NCBI GenBank assembly: GCA_022414725.1
Contig: CM039462.1
Span: forward strand, 420,385-484,384
Length of the DNA stretch: 64,000 nt
Origin: Microglena sp. YARC
Taxonomy: Eukaryota > Chlorophyta > Chlorophyceae > Chlamydomonadales > Chlamydomonadaceae
Direction: 5' to 3'
Every line of letters begins with the position of its first letter. Position 1 is the first letter of the stretch. This document shows, in pieces, positions 38,714 to 49,227 of the stretch. The notes under the pieces were generated by a model. That model was given only the letters and a program-made list of their open reading frames with translations. It had not been told where the DNA came from and did not search any database. Both the position numbers and the translations under genes were made by a program.

Positions 38714-39258
38714 AGTCACGAAGTACATCCAATACTGAACTCGCCAGGAGGTCAGACATGTCGTTCACGTCCACGACTCCGCAAGCCTTTTCAAAGAATC
38801 TCTGGAACACCACGAAGGCGCTCCTGAGTGCTCGCATTACACGAGTGCTTAGCAATCTCCTCACCAGCTCCAACACGCCTCTGAAAAAGTTGTCGAATGT
38901 GGGGAACACCACCGTGTCCTCATCGGGAAGGTACGTTTCCACCACTGTCTCAAGGCAATGCCATGAGAATGGCCCGTCTTGTCAAAGTTATCCTCCATCC
39001 AAGGACGACAGGGACAGGCGGGTATCGCGCGTGCGGAAGTGAGCGCCGAACACAGACGAGATGTGAAGGAACTCAGGAAGTCCTGCATATGTCGTTCGTA
39101 CGTCTGAAGCTTGTGCACACGGCGTCAACCAAATCCCAAAGGATGTCGCCAAAACGAACAACGACCTCGGAACTACCATCCGTTGTATGAATGGTCGATA
39201 TGGTACACGATGATGGAAAGGTCTCTGGAAACGCAACTTGGTATGAAGAAACGCTCAT
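38709..39258 (-). pseudogene. Hypothetical protein, conserved in both arms, frameshifted
   Basis: Start ATG at 39258 (MSVSSYQVAFPETFPSS). Then VVRFGDILWDLVDAV, a shifted part with LQTYERHMQDFLSSFTSRLC, another with FPTFDNFFRGVLELVRRLL and FQRFFEKACGVVDVNDMSDLL, ending RDY at 38709. The inverted copy at 47791-48381 shows the same order of pieces. About 180 residues, largely helical, no cysteine motif or membrane segment. Not recognised. Confidence 0.45.
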
Positions 39259-39477
39259 TGTGATGATGATGATATAGAACTGAAGACACTTTTCCAATGC
39301 AGATAACGCTTTAAACTAAAAAAATTAAACAAGTAGTAGTGAACCCCGGACCTGTAGCAGGTTTCATGGGATATTCAAACTTATACAGGGTGTCCTGTAT
39401 CAGGATGGTACGAGTCAGATTGGTGTTTGATTCTAAACTCAAGGGTACAGTGATTTGCGCAACCACGGTTCTTTAGT

Positions 39478-39800
39478 CAATGGCGGGTGTATTTTTTGGT
39501 TCTTTTAGATGGCATTGGCGGTGTGTTTTTGGCATTGTTGAGGGTGAATTGGCAATTGGCATTGGCGGTGTATTGGTTGATTGTTGTGAATGCATTGGCA
39601 TTGGCGGTGTAGTTTGGTTGATTGGAATTGGCATTGGCCTCCAGGGTGTATTGTTGCTTGGCATTATTTGCAAGCATTGGCGGGTGTATTTGGTTTCTTG
39701 AGAATTGGCATTGCAGGTATTTGGTTCTTGATTGCATGTATGGTTGCATTATTGGTCGGTATTTGGTTCTTTGAGAATTGCATTATTGCAGTGGAGGAAT
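39478..39800. repeat. Degenerate minisatellite (GGCATTGGCGGTGTA units)
   Basis: Units of roughly 30-45 bp built around GGCATTGGCGGTGTATTTGG with interspersed TTGGTTGATTGG. It encodes Pro/Asn/Gln-rich sequence on the minus strand (NQTTPPMPMHSQQST). The inverted, differently sized copy is at 47000-47400. Confidence 0.75.
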
Positions 39801-40060
39801 CCGCTTTAGTGGAAGACTGTGGGGTCTTGGGGGTATCTGGTGGATGTTGCCGCTTGTACTTTTCATTTAGGACAGGGATCATCTTTCCCATCCAGAGTGG
39901 CATTCTTTGTTTTCCCCATTCATGGGAATTGGATAGCACTCATCACGAAGCACACGATCACGCATGAAGATTACCGCAAAGGATGCGAAAATCACGCTCC
40001 AACATTTTTGAGTTTTGAAAGGGGTTCTTTCATGATGCGGCCTTTTTTAACGCATCGTGT
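39478..40060 (-). pseudogene. Pro/Asn-rich repeat protein, frameshifted
   Basis: Upstream of the minisatellite the minus strand carries pieces conserved in both arms: MKEPLSKLKNVG, RDFRILCGN, and WMGKMIPVLNEKYK..H, followed by KADSSTAI and then the Pro/Asn repeats. The start may be the ATG near 40033. Frames change several times. Function unknown; possibly a virion protein with a variable repeat tail. Confidence 0.35.
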
Positions 40061-40139
40061 CACACGCGCTTTTTTTTATAAAACATGTAAAAATAGTAAG
40101 AAGCTCGTCCGTCACAATGCTTCCTACCCCCCCTCTATC

Positions 40140-40700
40140 ATGCGTGATGTAAAACCAACAACCAACCAGGGCTATCCACAAAGGGAATCCAATAACGCGC
40201 GGTCGCGCATGGGTGTCCCCTTCCAACCTTCCCAGTGTCCCGTAGCTAACGTGTTCTTCCAGCGACGCCAATTTGGGCGCTATGCACAAGCGATCCGCTA
40301 CCGGCGTTTGGGGTAGACTCGGATCGAAAGCTCGTGATAGGCGCCAGTCAGAAGATCAACTAGTGTTCGTCATGCGCTTCGTATTCCTGACAGACTCCTA
40401 TAATAGGGAGGGGAAACCAAGCAGTCATCCTAGACAAGTGAGAGACCTAAAACCAATTGGTGCTCAACTTCTGCGTCCCGCAAATCATAAAGGAAGCAAA
40501 CATGTACCGCCAATACGTTGCACCGACTCGTCCACTCTACCCGTTCCACTGAACACATGAAGCTAGTCTCCAGAGAGGGGAAAATCAACTTCCAATTCAA
40601 TAACAGCTTTTAAGGGTGTAAACGGAGAAATACAGTTTCGTAGATTACCACCATGAGAGTTTTTTTCGGAACACTGCAGAGTTCCTGAGAACACGTCTAT
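40140..40700 (+). pseudogene. Giant-virus virion (minor capsid) protein, DUF5761-like, frameshifted
   Basis: Start MRDVKPTTNQGYPQRESNNA. Across frames of the two arms: ANVFFSDANLGAMQ.AIRYRV, RQSEDQLVFVMRSVFLTDSY, VRDLNQLVLNFCVPQIIKEA and YRQYV..DSSTLPVPL. This matches a conserved giant-virus pattern (N-F-S-N--LQ--IR--V, Q---EL--IMRSIYL, V--LN--VL---VP-I--E--QY--Y--D------P) annotated as DUF5761 or as a minor capsid/virion protein. Such proteins sit under the capsid lattice. At least four shifts in this copy. The end is unclear because the sequence after 40560 reads coherently in more than one frame. The right-arm copy is 46190-46623. Confidence 0.6.
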
Positions 40701-40817
40701 TCCAGATGTCTTGATGCCAGTGGATGATAAGAAAACCCAAAGTTTCAGCACAAGGACAACGTTCTGGGAATGGGGCGATTCACGACACCTTCCGTGTCTA
40801 AGCACAGAACCACATGG

Positions 40818-41240
40818 ATGCAGGAGTGCTTCTTATCAGCTTTGTGTCGTTGACCGTGGACAACGAGAATCTAGTGAAGGACCATCGAGGAAATCTTCCG
40901 ATTCTGAACCAGTCCCCACCGAGATAACCCGAGCCGGCAGAGAATGCACTATTGGTTCCTCCCGATCTGCACTCGCCGAAGAGGAGAATACTACGACGGA
41001 CCAGCACAACGCATCCCAGGAGTGGACTTCAGAGCGTCGCCGCAACAGAACATCTCGGGCTTCGTGGTCATCGCTCAAGTAAAGGCAAAAAAATGGATCC
41101 GCCCCCCTTCGCCTATGCACGCAATCCGTGCATCCATGCGATAAACCAATCGAACACTGCAAAAACTGAAGAACGCACTCGTGCACATCCCAGACGAGAT
41201 CCTGAAATACGTGCGACATCGTGCAAGGAGAAGAGATGAA
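40818..41240 (+). pseudogene. Hypothetical protein, frameshifted
   Basis: Pieces shared with the inverted copy (45500-45938): MQECFL, VDNENLVK, ENLP.LN, PTEITRAG, SSDLHSREEEYY, RIPGVDFRASPQQNISGFVV and IAQVKAKKWIRPP. They are in order on the plus strand with frame changes between. No family recognised. The previous 120 bp may encode more of it or the end of the virion protein. Confidence 0.35.
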
Positions 41241-41404
41241 GGCGGCAGAAGAGGCGAGCAACAATAGAAGACAACCTTCGTCACGCTGCAATTCCACAAC
41301 GGACGAAACGTTAAGATTCCTTCAAACAGCGCAAGGGTGCTACGCCCTATTCTCTCTACTTCGAGCCCCTGCTGGATGATCAGCAGTTGACATGTGCTAC
41401 ATCC

Positions 41405-41650
41405 CTCTAAATGACCACAATTCCTACCGCAGTCTGACCAATTCCTGCGCCGCAGTCCTGACCACATTCCTGACCGCAGTCCTGACCACATTCCTGACTC
41501 AGCACATCGAAACAATCCGAACACATTTGACCGACCAAGTTCCTGACCACATTCCTTGACCGCATCCTGACTCAAACCGGAACCATGACCACATTCCTGA
41601 CTCGAATCGGACACCTGACCACATTCCTGACTCCGAATCGGAAAAACCAT
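41405..41650. repeat. Degenerate tandem repeat (CTGACCACATTCCTGACTC)
   Basis: Units of 15-30 bp; minus-strand translation gives GlnGluCysGlyGln repeats. The inverted copy (45140-45330) has different unit spacing. No gene is inferred. Confidence 0.8.
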
Positions 41651-41669
41651 TCCGTCCCGGCTCCATGCA

Positions 41670-42924
41670 CACGCACCAGCTTCATCAACATCTACAATGC
41701 CGTGGTCAAAGACTGCAATACACACTCGCGATCAGACATCATGTTCATGTTCAACCGTTTCATTCTGAATGACGACGACAAGTTCATTATGAATGACAGA
41801 GTGTCAGTGTGGGACGATTGTTTCGGTCGCATGATGGACAAATTGTTTTCAGTCGCTTGTTTCAACGCGTTGGAGGCCGACATGCTTCGGTTTGCGCCTG
41901 GACAGGTTGCAACGACTCCTCAGAAGCTGAATGCTAGCCAGGACATCTTCTCAACCCGAACATCTGTGGGACGCCATGGCACTGAGAGTGGAAATGTCCG
42001 GACGAGGACAACGCTACCCACAAGGAACGCGTGCTGGTAAATCTACGACGACGTGTCCCCGATCCGGCGGACGTGTCCAACAGAATGCCACGAGCTCCCG
42101 AAACTCCATCAAATTGGGCTCTTCGGCGCATCGACTCCAACGCTCGGTCGCGTCCAAGCTCGATCGCGTCCAAGCTCGATTCCGAGCCATTAGTGATGGA
42201 CGAAAGTCTCACGGTAGCAGAGATGTCAAAGCAACTGCACAAGTCCCTTCCCACCGGAGGTGTGGCGTTTGTTGCGACTACTAGTGCTCGCAGGAGGAGC
42301 CGCCGCTCGGCCACTGGCCATATACTGGAATGGAGAAGACGCATAAGGACGCACTCTTCCTTGTGCGGCATGGAAAAAGACGGGCAGAGGCCGGAGAGCA
42401 TGGGTTTGCGCAAAATCGAGAGGTAAACGCCGGAAAATCAAACAGGGACTCGACCACGCCATGAACATCGTCAGTTATGGTGGAAACGACCCCCTCGCCC
42501 CTCGTCATCAGAGTACATGACCTCGGAGGACACCGCCTACACTGGCTACAACTTTGACATCGCACCGTCCAGGAGGGCCGCCATCCGCCATCTCTTAAAC
42601 AACCCCCTACATCCCGACGCTCTGGAGGTCTTTGGCCCCGACGTGCCCCACGTTCAGAGAGGCCGGTTGCGCAGCACCATGTTCTTCGTGGAATCGATTT
42701 TTGGGCGAGTCGGTGGCTGAACTCCCTGGACAACGACGGACGCAAATGCACCGATCTGGGAGAAGTGACCCGGTATGTAGGAACAGTAAACCGCATCCGC
42801 CGCACCGACTCGCGTCTCTCGCAGCCCAGCGAACGCTCATGCACGAACGACATCAATGACTTACTTACAATTAGAACGCGGACGTACTTTTCCTCTGACA
42901 ATGAGATGCACGACTCCTTTTGAC
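41670..42924 (+). pseudogene. Hypothetical viral protein, about 400 residues, frameshifted
   Basis: A chain of coherent plus-strand pieces: FINIYNAVVKDCNTHSRSDI, MFNRFILNDDDKFIMNDRVS, VWDDCFGRMMDKLFSVACFN, LEADMLRFAPG, MDESLTVAEMSKQLHKSLPT, NIVSYGGNDPLAPRHQS, AYTGYNFDIAPSRRAAIRHL, HPDALEVFGPDVPHVQRGRL, FFVESIFGRV, WLNSLDNDGRKCTDLGEVTR and SCTNDINDLLTIRTRTYF. Several shifts separate them. The right-arm copy (43850-45090) keeps the N-terminal pieces but its C-terminal part differs strongly (SRDNEMQRKPLEIWDASATK). I do not recognise the family. The opposite-strand frame of 272 codons at 42281-43099 overlaps this and I take it as a shadow. Confidence 0.42.
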
Positions 42925-43187
42925 AGATCACGCGTCTGCCAATACTACGAAGGATACCGTTCGCAACGGGTTCGTGTAGCGTGACGCGATTGAGAAGCAT
43001 ACAGATCTTGGGCTTTTTCTGCGGAGAGGGCCTCGGCGCATCGCAGAAGAATCCCACTGTGGGAATTGTGAGAGTACAGGCGCCACGGCACTGTTTCATT
43101 GACCCGCGGTGAGGGTCTACATCCCACTGGAGGTCAACCGATAGATTTCAGCAAGTTGGTGTGTGGCCATCGTATGAGTGTTACGTT

Positions 43188-43373
43188 CCTTGCCTCCCGG
43201 CGGATTGTGACACGGGCGTAATCCTGCCTCCCGGCCCGATTCTTGGACCGAAACATGTTCTGGACGGATTTGTGATTCTTTGCTGCTGATGTCTCAAGCG
43301 TCTATCTTGTCTCAGCTCTAAATCCTGACATTAGAAATTTAAAAATCGGCCGGGAGGCAAGGAACGCCCATTT
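43188..43373. mobile_element. MITE with the 7 kb transposon's ends, rearranged
   Basis: Left end GCGTTCCT-like TTACGTTCCTTGCCTCCCGG, right end GCCGGGAGGCAAGGAACGCC then CATTT. A second left-end motif (CGTAATCCTGCCTCCCGGCC) sits inside at 43217-43240, so two copies may be nested or one end duplicated. Confidence 0.72.
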
Positions 43374-43391
43374 ACTGGATTGCGAAACCAT

Positions 43392-43589
43392 CTGGGCCAG
43401 TGGAACACCATTGTTTGCTCGTCTTCCGAGTTTCGTCACTCGGACAGGGAAATATCTATCTCTTTCCTCCCTTTTCCCTTTTCTTTTCCCCGGTTTTTGT
43501 TTTTGTTTGTTTTTTTGGAGAGAGATAGATTCCCTTGTCCGAGTGTACGTCGGATGGACAACAAAAACAATGGTGTTCCACTGCCCCAG
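43392..43589. mobile_element. 198-bp inverted-repeat element, second family, TSD ACCAT
   Basis: Ends CTGGGCCAGTGGAACACCAT and its inverted match ATGGTGTTCCACTGCCCCAG, flanked by ACCAT on both sides. The inside is also a foldback: TCACTCGGACAGGGAAATAT pairs with the region around ATTCCCTTGTCCGAGTG. The AGTGGAACACCAT end is shared with the dispersed elements at 9316-9562 and 36508-36765. Confidence 0.78.
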
Positions 43590-43630
43590 ACCATTATCAA
43601 TCCAGAACGTCAGTTTCAAACCCAGGGCAC

Positions 43631-43790
43631 AGGGCGTTCCTGCCTCCCGGACCGATTTTTTTACCTCCCTGTCGAGCTAGCTGAGAACACTCAGCACAAA
43701 AGAATCACAAATCCGCTCCAACAACATCGGGCCGGGAGGGCAGGAACGCCCATTCAGTACAATCCCGGCGGAGGCAGGAACACCCATTAT
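43631..43790. mobile_element. MITE with the 7 kb transposon's ends, plus an extra right end
   Basis: Left end GGGCGTTCCTGCCTCCCGGA, right end GGGCCGGGAGGGCAGGAACG then CCCATT at 43754, followed after 6 bp by another right-end motif (CCCGGCGGAGGCAGGAACAC to 43788). Confidence 0.72.
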
Positions 43791-43849
43791 TTGTAATGCT
43801 GCCACACACCCAACTTGTCCAGGCGACCTCCAGTGGGATGCGTCACCGC

Positions 43850-45090
43850 CGGGTCAATCGGGGTATAACATGACGTTTGGCGCCATGCGAAAAAAACTGT
43901 CAGGGAATTCCCATTCCGCAGCAACGGCAGAATCATGCTTCTCAAACTGTACCTTCGTAGCGCTCGCGTCCCAGATCTCAAGAGGCTTGCGTTGCATCTC
44001 ATTGTCACGAGAGAAACTGTTGTTTTTTGACGGCTCCAGCACGCGATGCTCTCCCATGTGCATGACTGAGCGACTCTTGCTGCGATCACGAGACCGTCGA
44101 GTCGGCCTGCCGGCGATGTGGTCGTCCTAATACCTCCCCGTTATTTTGCCGCTATCCAGAGGGGTCGGTGTCCAGGGACCGCGCTATTGAATCCTGTGAA
44201 CAACGTACTTCATAACGTATTGGCCACCGAATTCCCCAAAATCCTAATTCCACGAAAGAAATGCGTGCTGCAAAGGAACGTCCGGGGCACAGAGGCACCT
44301 CCAGAGCGTCGGATGTAGGGTTGTAAGAGATGGCCGACGCGGTGGCCGAGTTCCTCTAGATTTTTCGAGGATAAAGTGTGGCTGGTGTCTCGATGCTCAT
44401 GCCGAGGGGGTCTCCCACCATCACTGACGATGTTCATGGTGTCGAGTCCTCATGATTTTCCGGCGTTTTAGCCCTCTCATTTCTGCACAGCACTCTCGGC
44501 CTCTGCCTCGTCAAGCCCACAAGCTAAGATGTCATCCCTATTGCGTCTTTCGTGACGAAGGCGAGCGCAGCGTTTTGCCGGCACCCAGTCGCACAACGCC
44601 ACAGCACCCTTGAGGGACTGTGCAGTTGCTTTGACATCCTCTCGTACCGCTGACTTTCGTCCATTCGAGCATTGTCGATGGAGTCGGATGCCGAGAGAAT
44701 TGATGCGGAGAGCTCACTGCATTTCTGCGTTGGACACGTCCGCCGGCTTATCGGGGACACACGTCGTCGAGCTACAGACTGAGCGTTTGTCGCTCGTCCG
44801 ACATCCCGTCCGACCTCCAGTTTGCCATGGCGGGTCCCACATGTGGGTTTCTGACAAAGACTGTCCTGGCTGAGCATTGGACAGCTTCGAGGAGAACCTA
44901 GGCGCAAGTAGGTCTGCCTCACTGTACAATTGTCCATCGAAAACAAATTCGAAACTCTGTCATTCATATGAATTGTCGTCGTCATTTCAGAATGAAACGG
45001 TTGATGAACAGAACATGAAAACATCGATGTCTGATCGCGAGTGTGTATTGGCAGTTTTGACACGGCATTGTAGATCGTTGATGAAGCTGG
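43850..45090 (-). pseudogene. Right-arm copy of the 41670-42924 gene
   Basis: Minus strand. N-terminal pieces equivalent to the left copy are recognisable by alignment (the SDRECVL / NRFIL region around 44990-45060, MDESQRYERMSKQLH at about 44640), while the C-terminal third reads HMGEHRVLEPSKNNSFSRDN and EKHDSAVAAEWEFPDSFF, unlike the left. So this copy is diverged by substitutions as well as indels. Not functional as sequenced. Confidence 0.45.
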
Positions 45091-45139
45091 TGCGTGTGCA
45101 TGGAGCCGGGAGGGGACGGGAGATGGGTTTTCCGATTCG

Positions 45140-45330
45140 GACGTCAGGAATGTGGTCAGGTTCCATTCGGAGTCAGGAATGTGGTCAGCGACTTGCGGTC
45201 GGAATGTGTCAGGTTTCCGATTCGAGAGTCAGGAATGTGGTCAGGATCGCGATTATGTCAGGAAGTGTGGTCAGGACTGCGGTCAGGAATGTGGTAAGGA
45301 CTGCGGAATCGGTCAGACTTCGAAATCAGG
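45140..45330. repeat. Right-arm copy of the degenerate tandem repeat
   Basis: Units around GTCAGGAATGTGGTCAGG, inverted relative to 41405-41650. Confidence 0.75.
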
Positions 45331-45499
45331 ACTGAATGTGCTCATTTGAGGGATGTAGACATGTCAAGCTGATCATCCAGCAGGGGCTCGAAGTAGGAAG
45401 AAATAGGAGTAGGCGTAGCACCTTGCTGTTTGAAGGAATCTTTAACGTTTCACGTTGTGGAATTGCAGCGTGACGAAGTAGGTTGTCTTCTTGTGCTCC

Positions 45500-45938
45500 C
45501 TCTTCTGCCGCCTTCATCTTCTCTTGCACGATGTCGCCACGTATTTCAGGATCTCGTCTGGGCATGCTGCACGAGTGGTTCTTCAGTTTTTTGCAGTGTT
45601 CGATTGTATGTTATCGCATGGATGCCGGATGCTGTGCATAGGCGCGGGGCGGATCCATTTTTTGCCTTTCTTGGAGCGATGACACGAAGCCCGATGTCTG
45701 TTGCGGCCGACGCTCTAGATAGTCCACTCTATTGGTATGCGTTGTTGCGGACGGCGTGGTCCGTCGCGTAGTATTCTTCCTCTCGCGAGTGCAGATCGGA
45801 GGAACCAATATGTCTGCCGGCTCGGGTTATCTCGGTGGGACGTGCGTTCAGAACGGGAAGATTTTCCTCGAGGTGCTTCACTAGATTCTCGTTGTCCACG
45901 TCAAGCGACACAAGCTGTCTAAGAAAGCACTCCTGCAT
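45500..45938 (-). pseudogene. Right-arm copy of the 40818-41240 gene
   Basis: The stretch from 45938 down reads MQECFLRQLVSLDVDNENLV, EENLPVLN and PTEITRAGRHIGSSDLHSRE in one frame for 69 codons, cleaner here than in the left arm, then shifts. No family recognised. Confidence 0.4.
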
Positions 45939-46189
45939 CCATGTGGTTCTTGTGCTTAGACCGAAGGTGTCGTGTATCGCCCCATTCCCAAAAGCTGTTT
46001 CTTGTGCTGAAACTTGGTTTCTTAGGCGCCCAATCGATTGCTGGCATCAAGACTCTGAGAATAGACGTGTTCTCTAGGAACTCTGCAGTGTCCGAAAAAA
46101 ACTCTCATGGTGGTAATCTACGAAACTGTATTTTCGTTTACACCCTTAAAAGCTGTTATTGAATTGGAGTTGATTTTCCCCTTCTTGGA

Positions 46190-46623
46190 GGACTAGCTTC
46201 ATGTGTTTCAAGTGGAACGGGTAGAGTGGACGAGTCCGTGCGTCCGTATTGGCGGTACATGTTTGCTTCCTTTATGATTTGCGGGACGCAGAAGGTTGAG
46301 CACCAATTGGTTTGGGTCTCTCACTTGTTCTAGGATGACTGCTTGGTTTCCCTCCCATTATTAGGAGTCCTGTAAGGAATACGGAGCGCATGACGAACAC
46401 TAGTTGATCTTCTGACTGGCGGCCTATTCACGAGCTTTCGACGATCCGAGTCTACCCAAACGCGGTGGGGTACGGGAATCGCTGGTTGCATAGCGCCCAA
46501 ATTGGCGTCGCTGAAGAACACGTTAGCTACACTGGAAGGTTGGAAGGACACCATGCGCGACCGCGCGTTATTGGATTCCCTTTGTGGATAGCCCTGTTGG
46601 TTGTTGGTTTTTACATCACGCAT
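46190..46623 (-). pseudogene. Right-arm copy of the DUF5761-like virion protein
   Basis: Starts MRDVKTNNQQGYPQRESNNA at 46623 and continues in one frame through SVANVFFSDANLGAMQ and VPHRVWVDSDRRKLV, which gives the true frame of the region that is shifted in the left copy. The later LN..VL..CVPQII part is shifted. Comparing both arms is what makes the family visible. Confidence 0.6.
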
Positions 46624-46719
46624 GAGGGGGGGGGGGGGATAGGAAAAGCATTGTGACGGACGAGCTTCTTACTATTTTTACATGGCTTTTATAAAAAAAA
46701 GGCGCGTGTGACACGATGC

Positions 46720-47460
46720 GTAAAAAAAGCCGCATCATGAAAGAACCCCTTTCCAAACTCAAAAATGTTGGGCGTGATTTTCGCATCCTTTGCGGTAATT
46801 TCATGCGTGATCGTTGTGCTTTCGTGATGGGTGCTATCAATTCCATGAAAATAATTGGTCGGAAAAAAGGAATGCCATCTGGATGGGAAAGATGATCCCT
46901 GTCCTAAATGAAAAGTACAAAGCGCAACATCACCAGATAATACCCCCAAGACCCACAGTCCACAAAGCGGATTCCTCCACTGCAATAATGCCAATTCTCA
47001 AGAACCAAATACCGCAATAATGCCAACCAAACAATACCCAATTCCAATCTCAATACCAAATACACCTGCCATTGCCAATTTTCAATCAACCAAACTACAC
47101 CTGCCATGCAATGCCAATCAAGAACCAACTACACCTGCCATTGCCTGAATGCCAACCAAAACAAATACCAAACCAATCAACCACACATACACCTGCCATT
47201 TGCAATGCCAATCAAGCAACTACACCTGCCATTGCCAATGCCAACCAAACAAATACCAATTCCAAGAACCAACTACACTTGCCATTGCCAATGCCAATGC
47301 CAACCAACTACACCTGCATTGCCAATTTGCTAATCAACCAACTACAATCTGCCATCTACCAATGCCAATCAACCAACTACACCTGCAATTGATTCTAAAA
47401 GAAGCAAAATGCCACTGTTCAACTAAAACGCAAATGCCACTTTACCCCCCACCGATTTAC
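46720..47460 (+). pseudogene. Right-arm copy of the Pro/Asn repeat gene and minisatellite
   Basis: NAIWMGKMIPVLNEKYK and HKADSSTAIMPILKNQIP match the left arm; the tandem region 47000-47400 uses CAACTACACCTGCCATTGCC units and is longer than in the left arm. Confidence 0.4.
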
Positions 47461-47790
47461 CGTTGACTGGTGCGAAACATGGTGGAGCGACCTTGAATTG
47501 TGATTGTCTGGGGGAATCTCAAGCTAGCGCAGTCTTTCCTGGAGGCTATAATTCTGATGATAGCATTTCAATCGCACAGTAGGCAGAGAACCGCCCATTA
47601 CATGTTAGGTTTACTTATTTCGGAAAGCAAACAAGTCAACTGTTGCAACCGTCCTGAACTAACAGACACCCCTGTATAATTTGACTATCCATGAACCTGC
47701 TACAGGTCGGGGTTCACTACTACTGTTTAATTTTTTAGTTAACAGCGTTATCTGCATTGGAAAAGTGTCTTCAGTTCATTCATCATCACA

Positions 47791-48381
47791 ATGAGCGTTT
47801 CTTCCATCCAAGTTGCGTTTCCAGAGACCTTTCCTGATCATTGTTACCATATGACCATTCATACAACGGATGGTAGTTCCGAGGTCGTTGTTTCGTTTTG
47901 GCGACATCCTTTGGCATTTGGTTGACGCCAAGTTCGTGCAAGCTTCAGACGTACGACGACATCTTGCAGGACTCCTGAGTTCCTTCACATCTCGTCTGTG
48001 TTCGGCGCTCATCCGCACGCGCTATCAACGGCCTGTCCCTGTCGTCCTTGATGGAGGATAACTTTGACAAAGACGGCATCCCTTTCTTTTTCTTTTTTTT
48101 CTTTCCCCCCCCCCCCCCCCCCCCCCCCTTTTGGCATTGCCTTGAGAGCAGTGGTGGAACGTACCTTCCCGATGAGGACACGGGTGGTGTTCCCCACATT
48201 CGAAACTTTTGTCAGAGGCGTGTGGAGGCTGGTGGAAAGGAGATTGCAGCACTCGTGTTAATGCTTGAGCCGTCAGGAGCGCTTTCGTGGGTGTTCCAGA
48301 GATTCTTCGAAAAGGCTTGCGGAGCGTGGACGTGAACGACATGTCTGACCTCCTTGGCGAGTTCAGTTTGGATTACTCGTG
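47791..48381 (+). pseudogene. Right-arm copy of the 38709-39258 gene
   Basis: Starts MSVSSIQVAFPETF, then DILWHLVDAKFVQASDVRRH and LSSFTSRLCSALI, later VVERTFPMRTRVVFPTFETF and WVFQRFFEKACG. A run of about 20 C at 48106-48127 breaks the frame; the left arm has no such run, so it is probably an assembly or base-calling error. Confidence 0.42.
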
Positions 48382-48389
48382 ACTACTAA

Positions 48390-48842
48390 AGGGCGGCGTC
48401 TTCATTGTGTGCATATTTTTTTTTGGAGACTCCGGTGGGATGCACATGGAATTGCGGTGTCAGAGCGTTGCGCAATGTGTTGATGTACTCTAGCAGGGAG
48501 TCCTGGGAAACATTGTTCCCTGGCCGGATGCCTCCGCCTGGGAAAGGTATATCGCCTCTCGGGTAACGTGCATGCTCTGTAGGCTATTGTAGATCATGTT
48601 GACTGTCTCCGGGCGCACTTGGACTTGTTTGCCCACTTTGGGCTCCTTTTGATGAACGGTTTGCCGGTGTACCAGACCGCCGTTTTTAAGGCGCGTGGCG
48701 GGATCTCGGAGTACTTTGCGGAAAGTGCTTCCAGAATCTGGCCCCAACAGGACACTGGGTTGCTTTTTCTTGTTCTCAATGGACTTGGTAGTCGTCGATG
48801 GATCGGACTCATTGTTACGGACTCTTCTTGTATTGAGGACAT
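48390..48842 (-). pseudogene. Right-arm copy of the 38273-38713 gene
   Basis: MSSIQEESVTMS at 48842, then shifted pieces including TFRKVLRDPATRLKNGGLVH and PETVNMIYNSLQSMHVT. Same order as the left copy. Confidence 0.42.
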
Positions 48843-48893
48843 AAAAAAAGTGTAAAGGAAATTGGCGATTAATGATGATTACTATAACTTAAG

Positions 48894-49091
48894 ATGATCG
48901 TCCCAGTTCGTTGCTTTCACATGTGGCAAGGTCGTTGCAGACAAGTGGCGTGCTTACACACGTATGGTCGACGGCGGACAAGGACCTTGACGGACGAGGA
49001 GCGTGGGAAATTCTTGAAACATTTGGGCAATCAAGCGTATATGTTGCCGGACTGTCATCTAACAACTGTAGACATGATGTTTGTTTTGTGA
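48894..49091 (+). pseudogene. Right-arm copy of the RPB10-like gene
   Basis: 198 bp from ATG 48894 to TGA 49089-49091, exactly the length of the left copy measured to the equivalent stop. The start MIVPVRCF is in frame; an inserted T shifts the CxxC into another frame, and further shifts follow before TTVDMMFVL and the stop. Supports the RPB10 call and the position of the natural stop. Confidence 0.75.
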
Positions 49092-49227
49092 TACAAGTGC
49101 GTTCTTTCACAAATCCATTTTAATTCAGAAGGGTGTAAATCTCCCGACGTCCTCTTTGCCCCCCCTCCCAATCCATTATGATTTGCGACTACATAAGGAA
49201 CTCCGAACCTCTTACGAAACGTGTTGT

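Larger units (their letters stand above)
43141..43820. other. Centre of the large inverted repeat, packed with small mobile elements
   Basis: Arms match up to about 43140 (left) and from about 43820 (right), with GACCTCCAGTGGGATG as the innermost clear shared word. The 680 bp between hold at least three inverted-repeat elements, described separately. No gene. Confidence 0.8.

Noticed and set aside
42281..43099. A 272-codon minus-strand frame
   Set aside because: The plus strand carries more coherent protein pieces here (DIAPSRRAAIRHL, NDGRKCTDLGEVTRY), part of which recur in the right arm. The minus frame is Arg/Ser/Cys-rich as expected of a shadow in GC-rich DNA.
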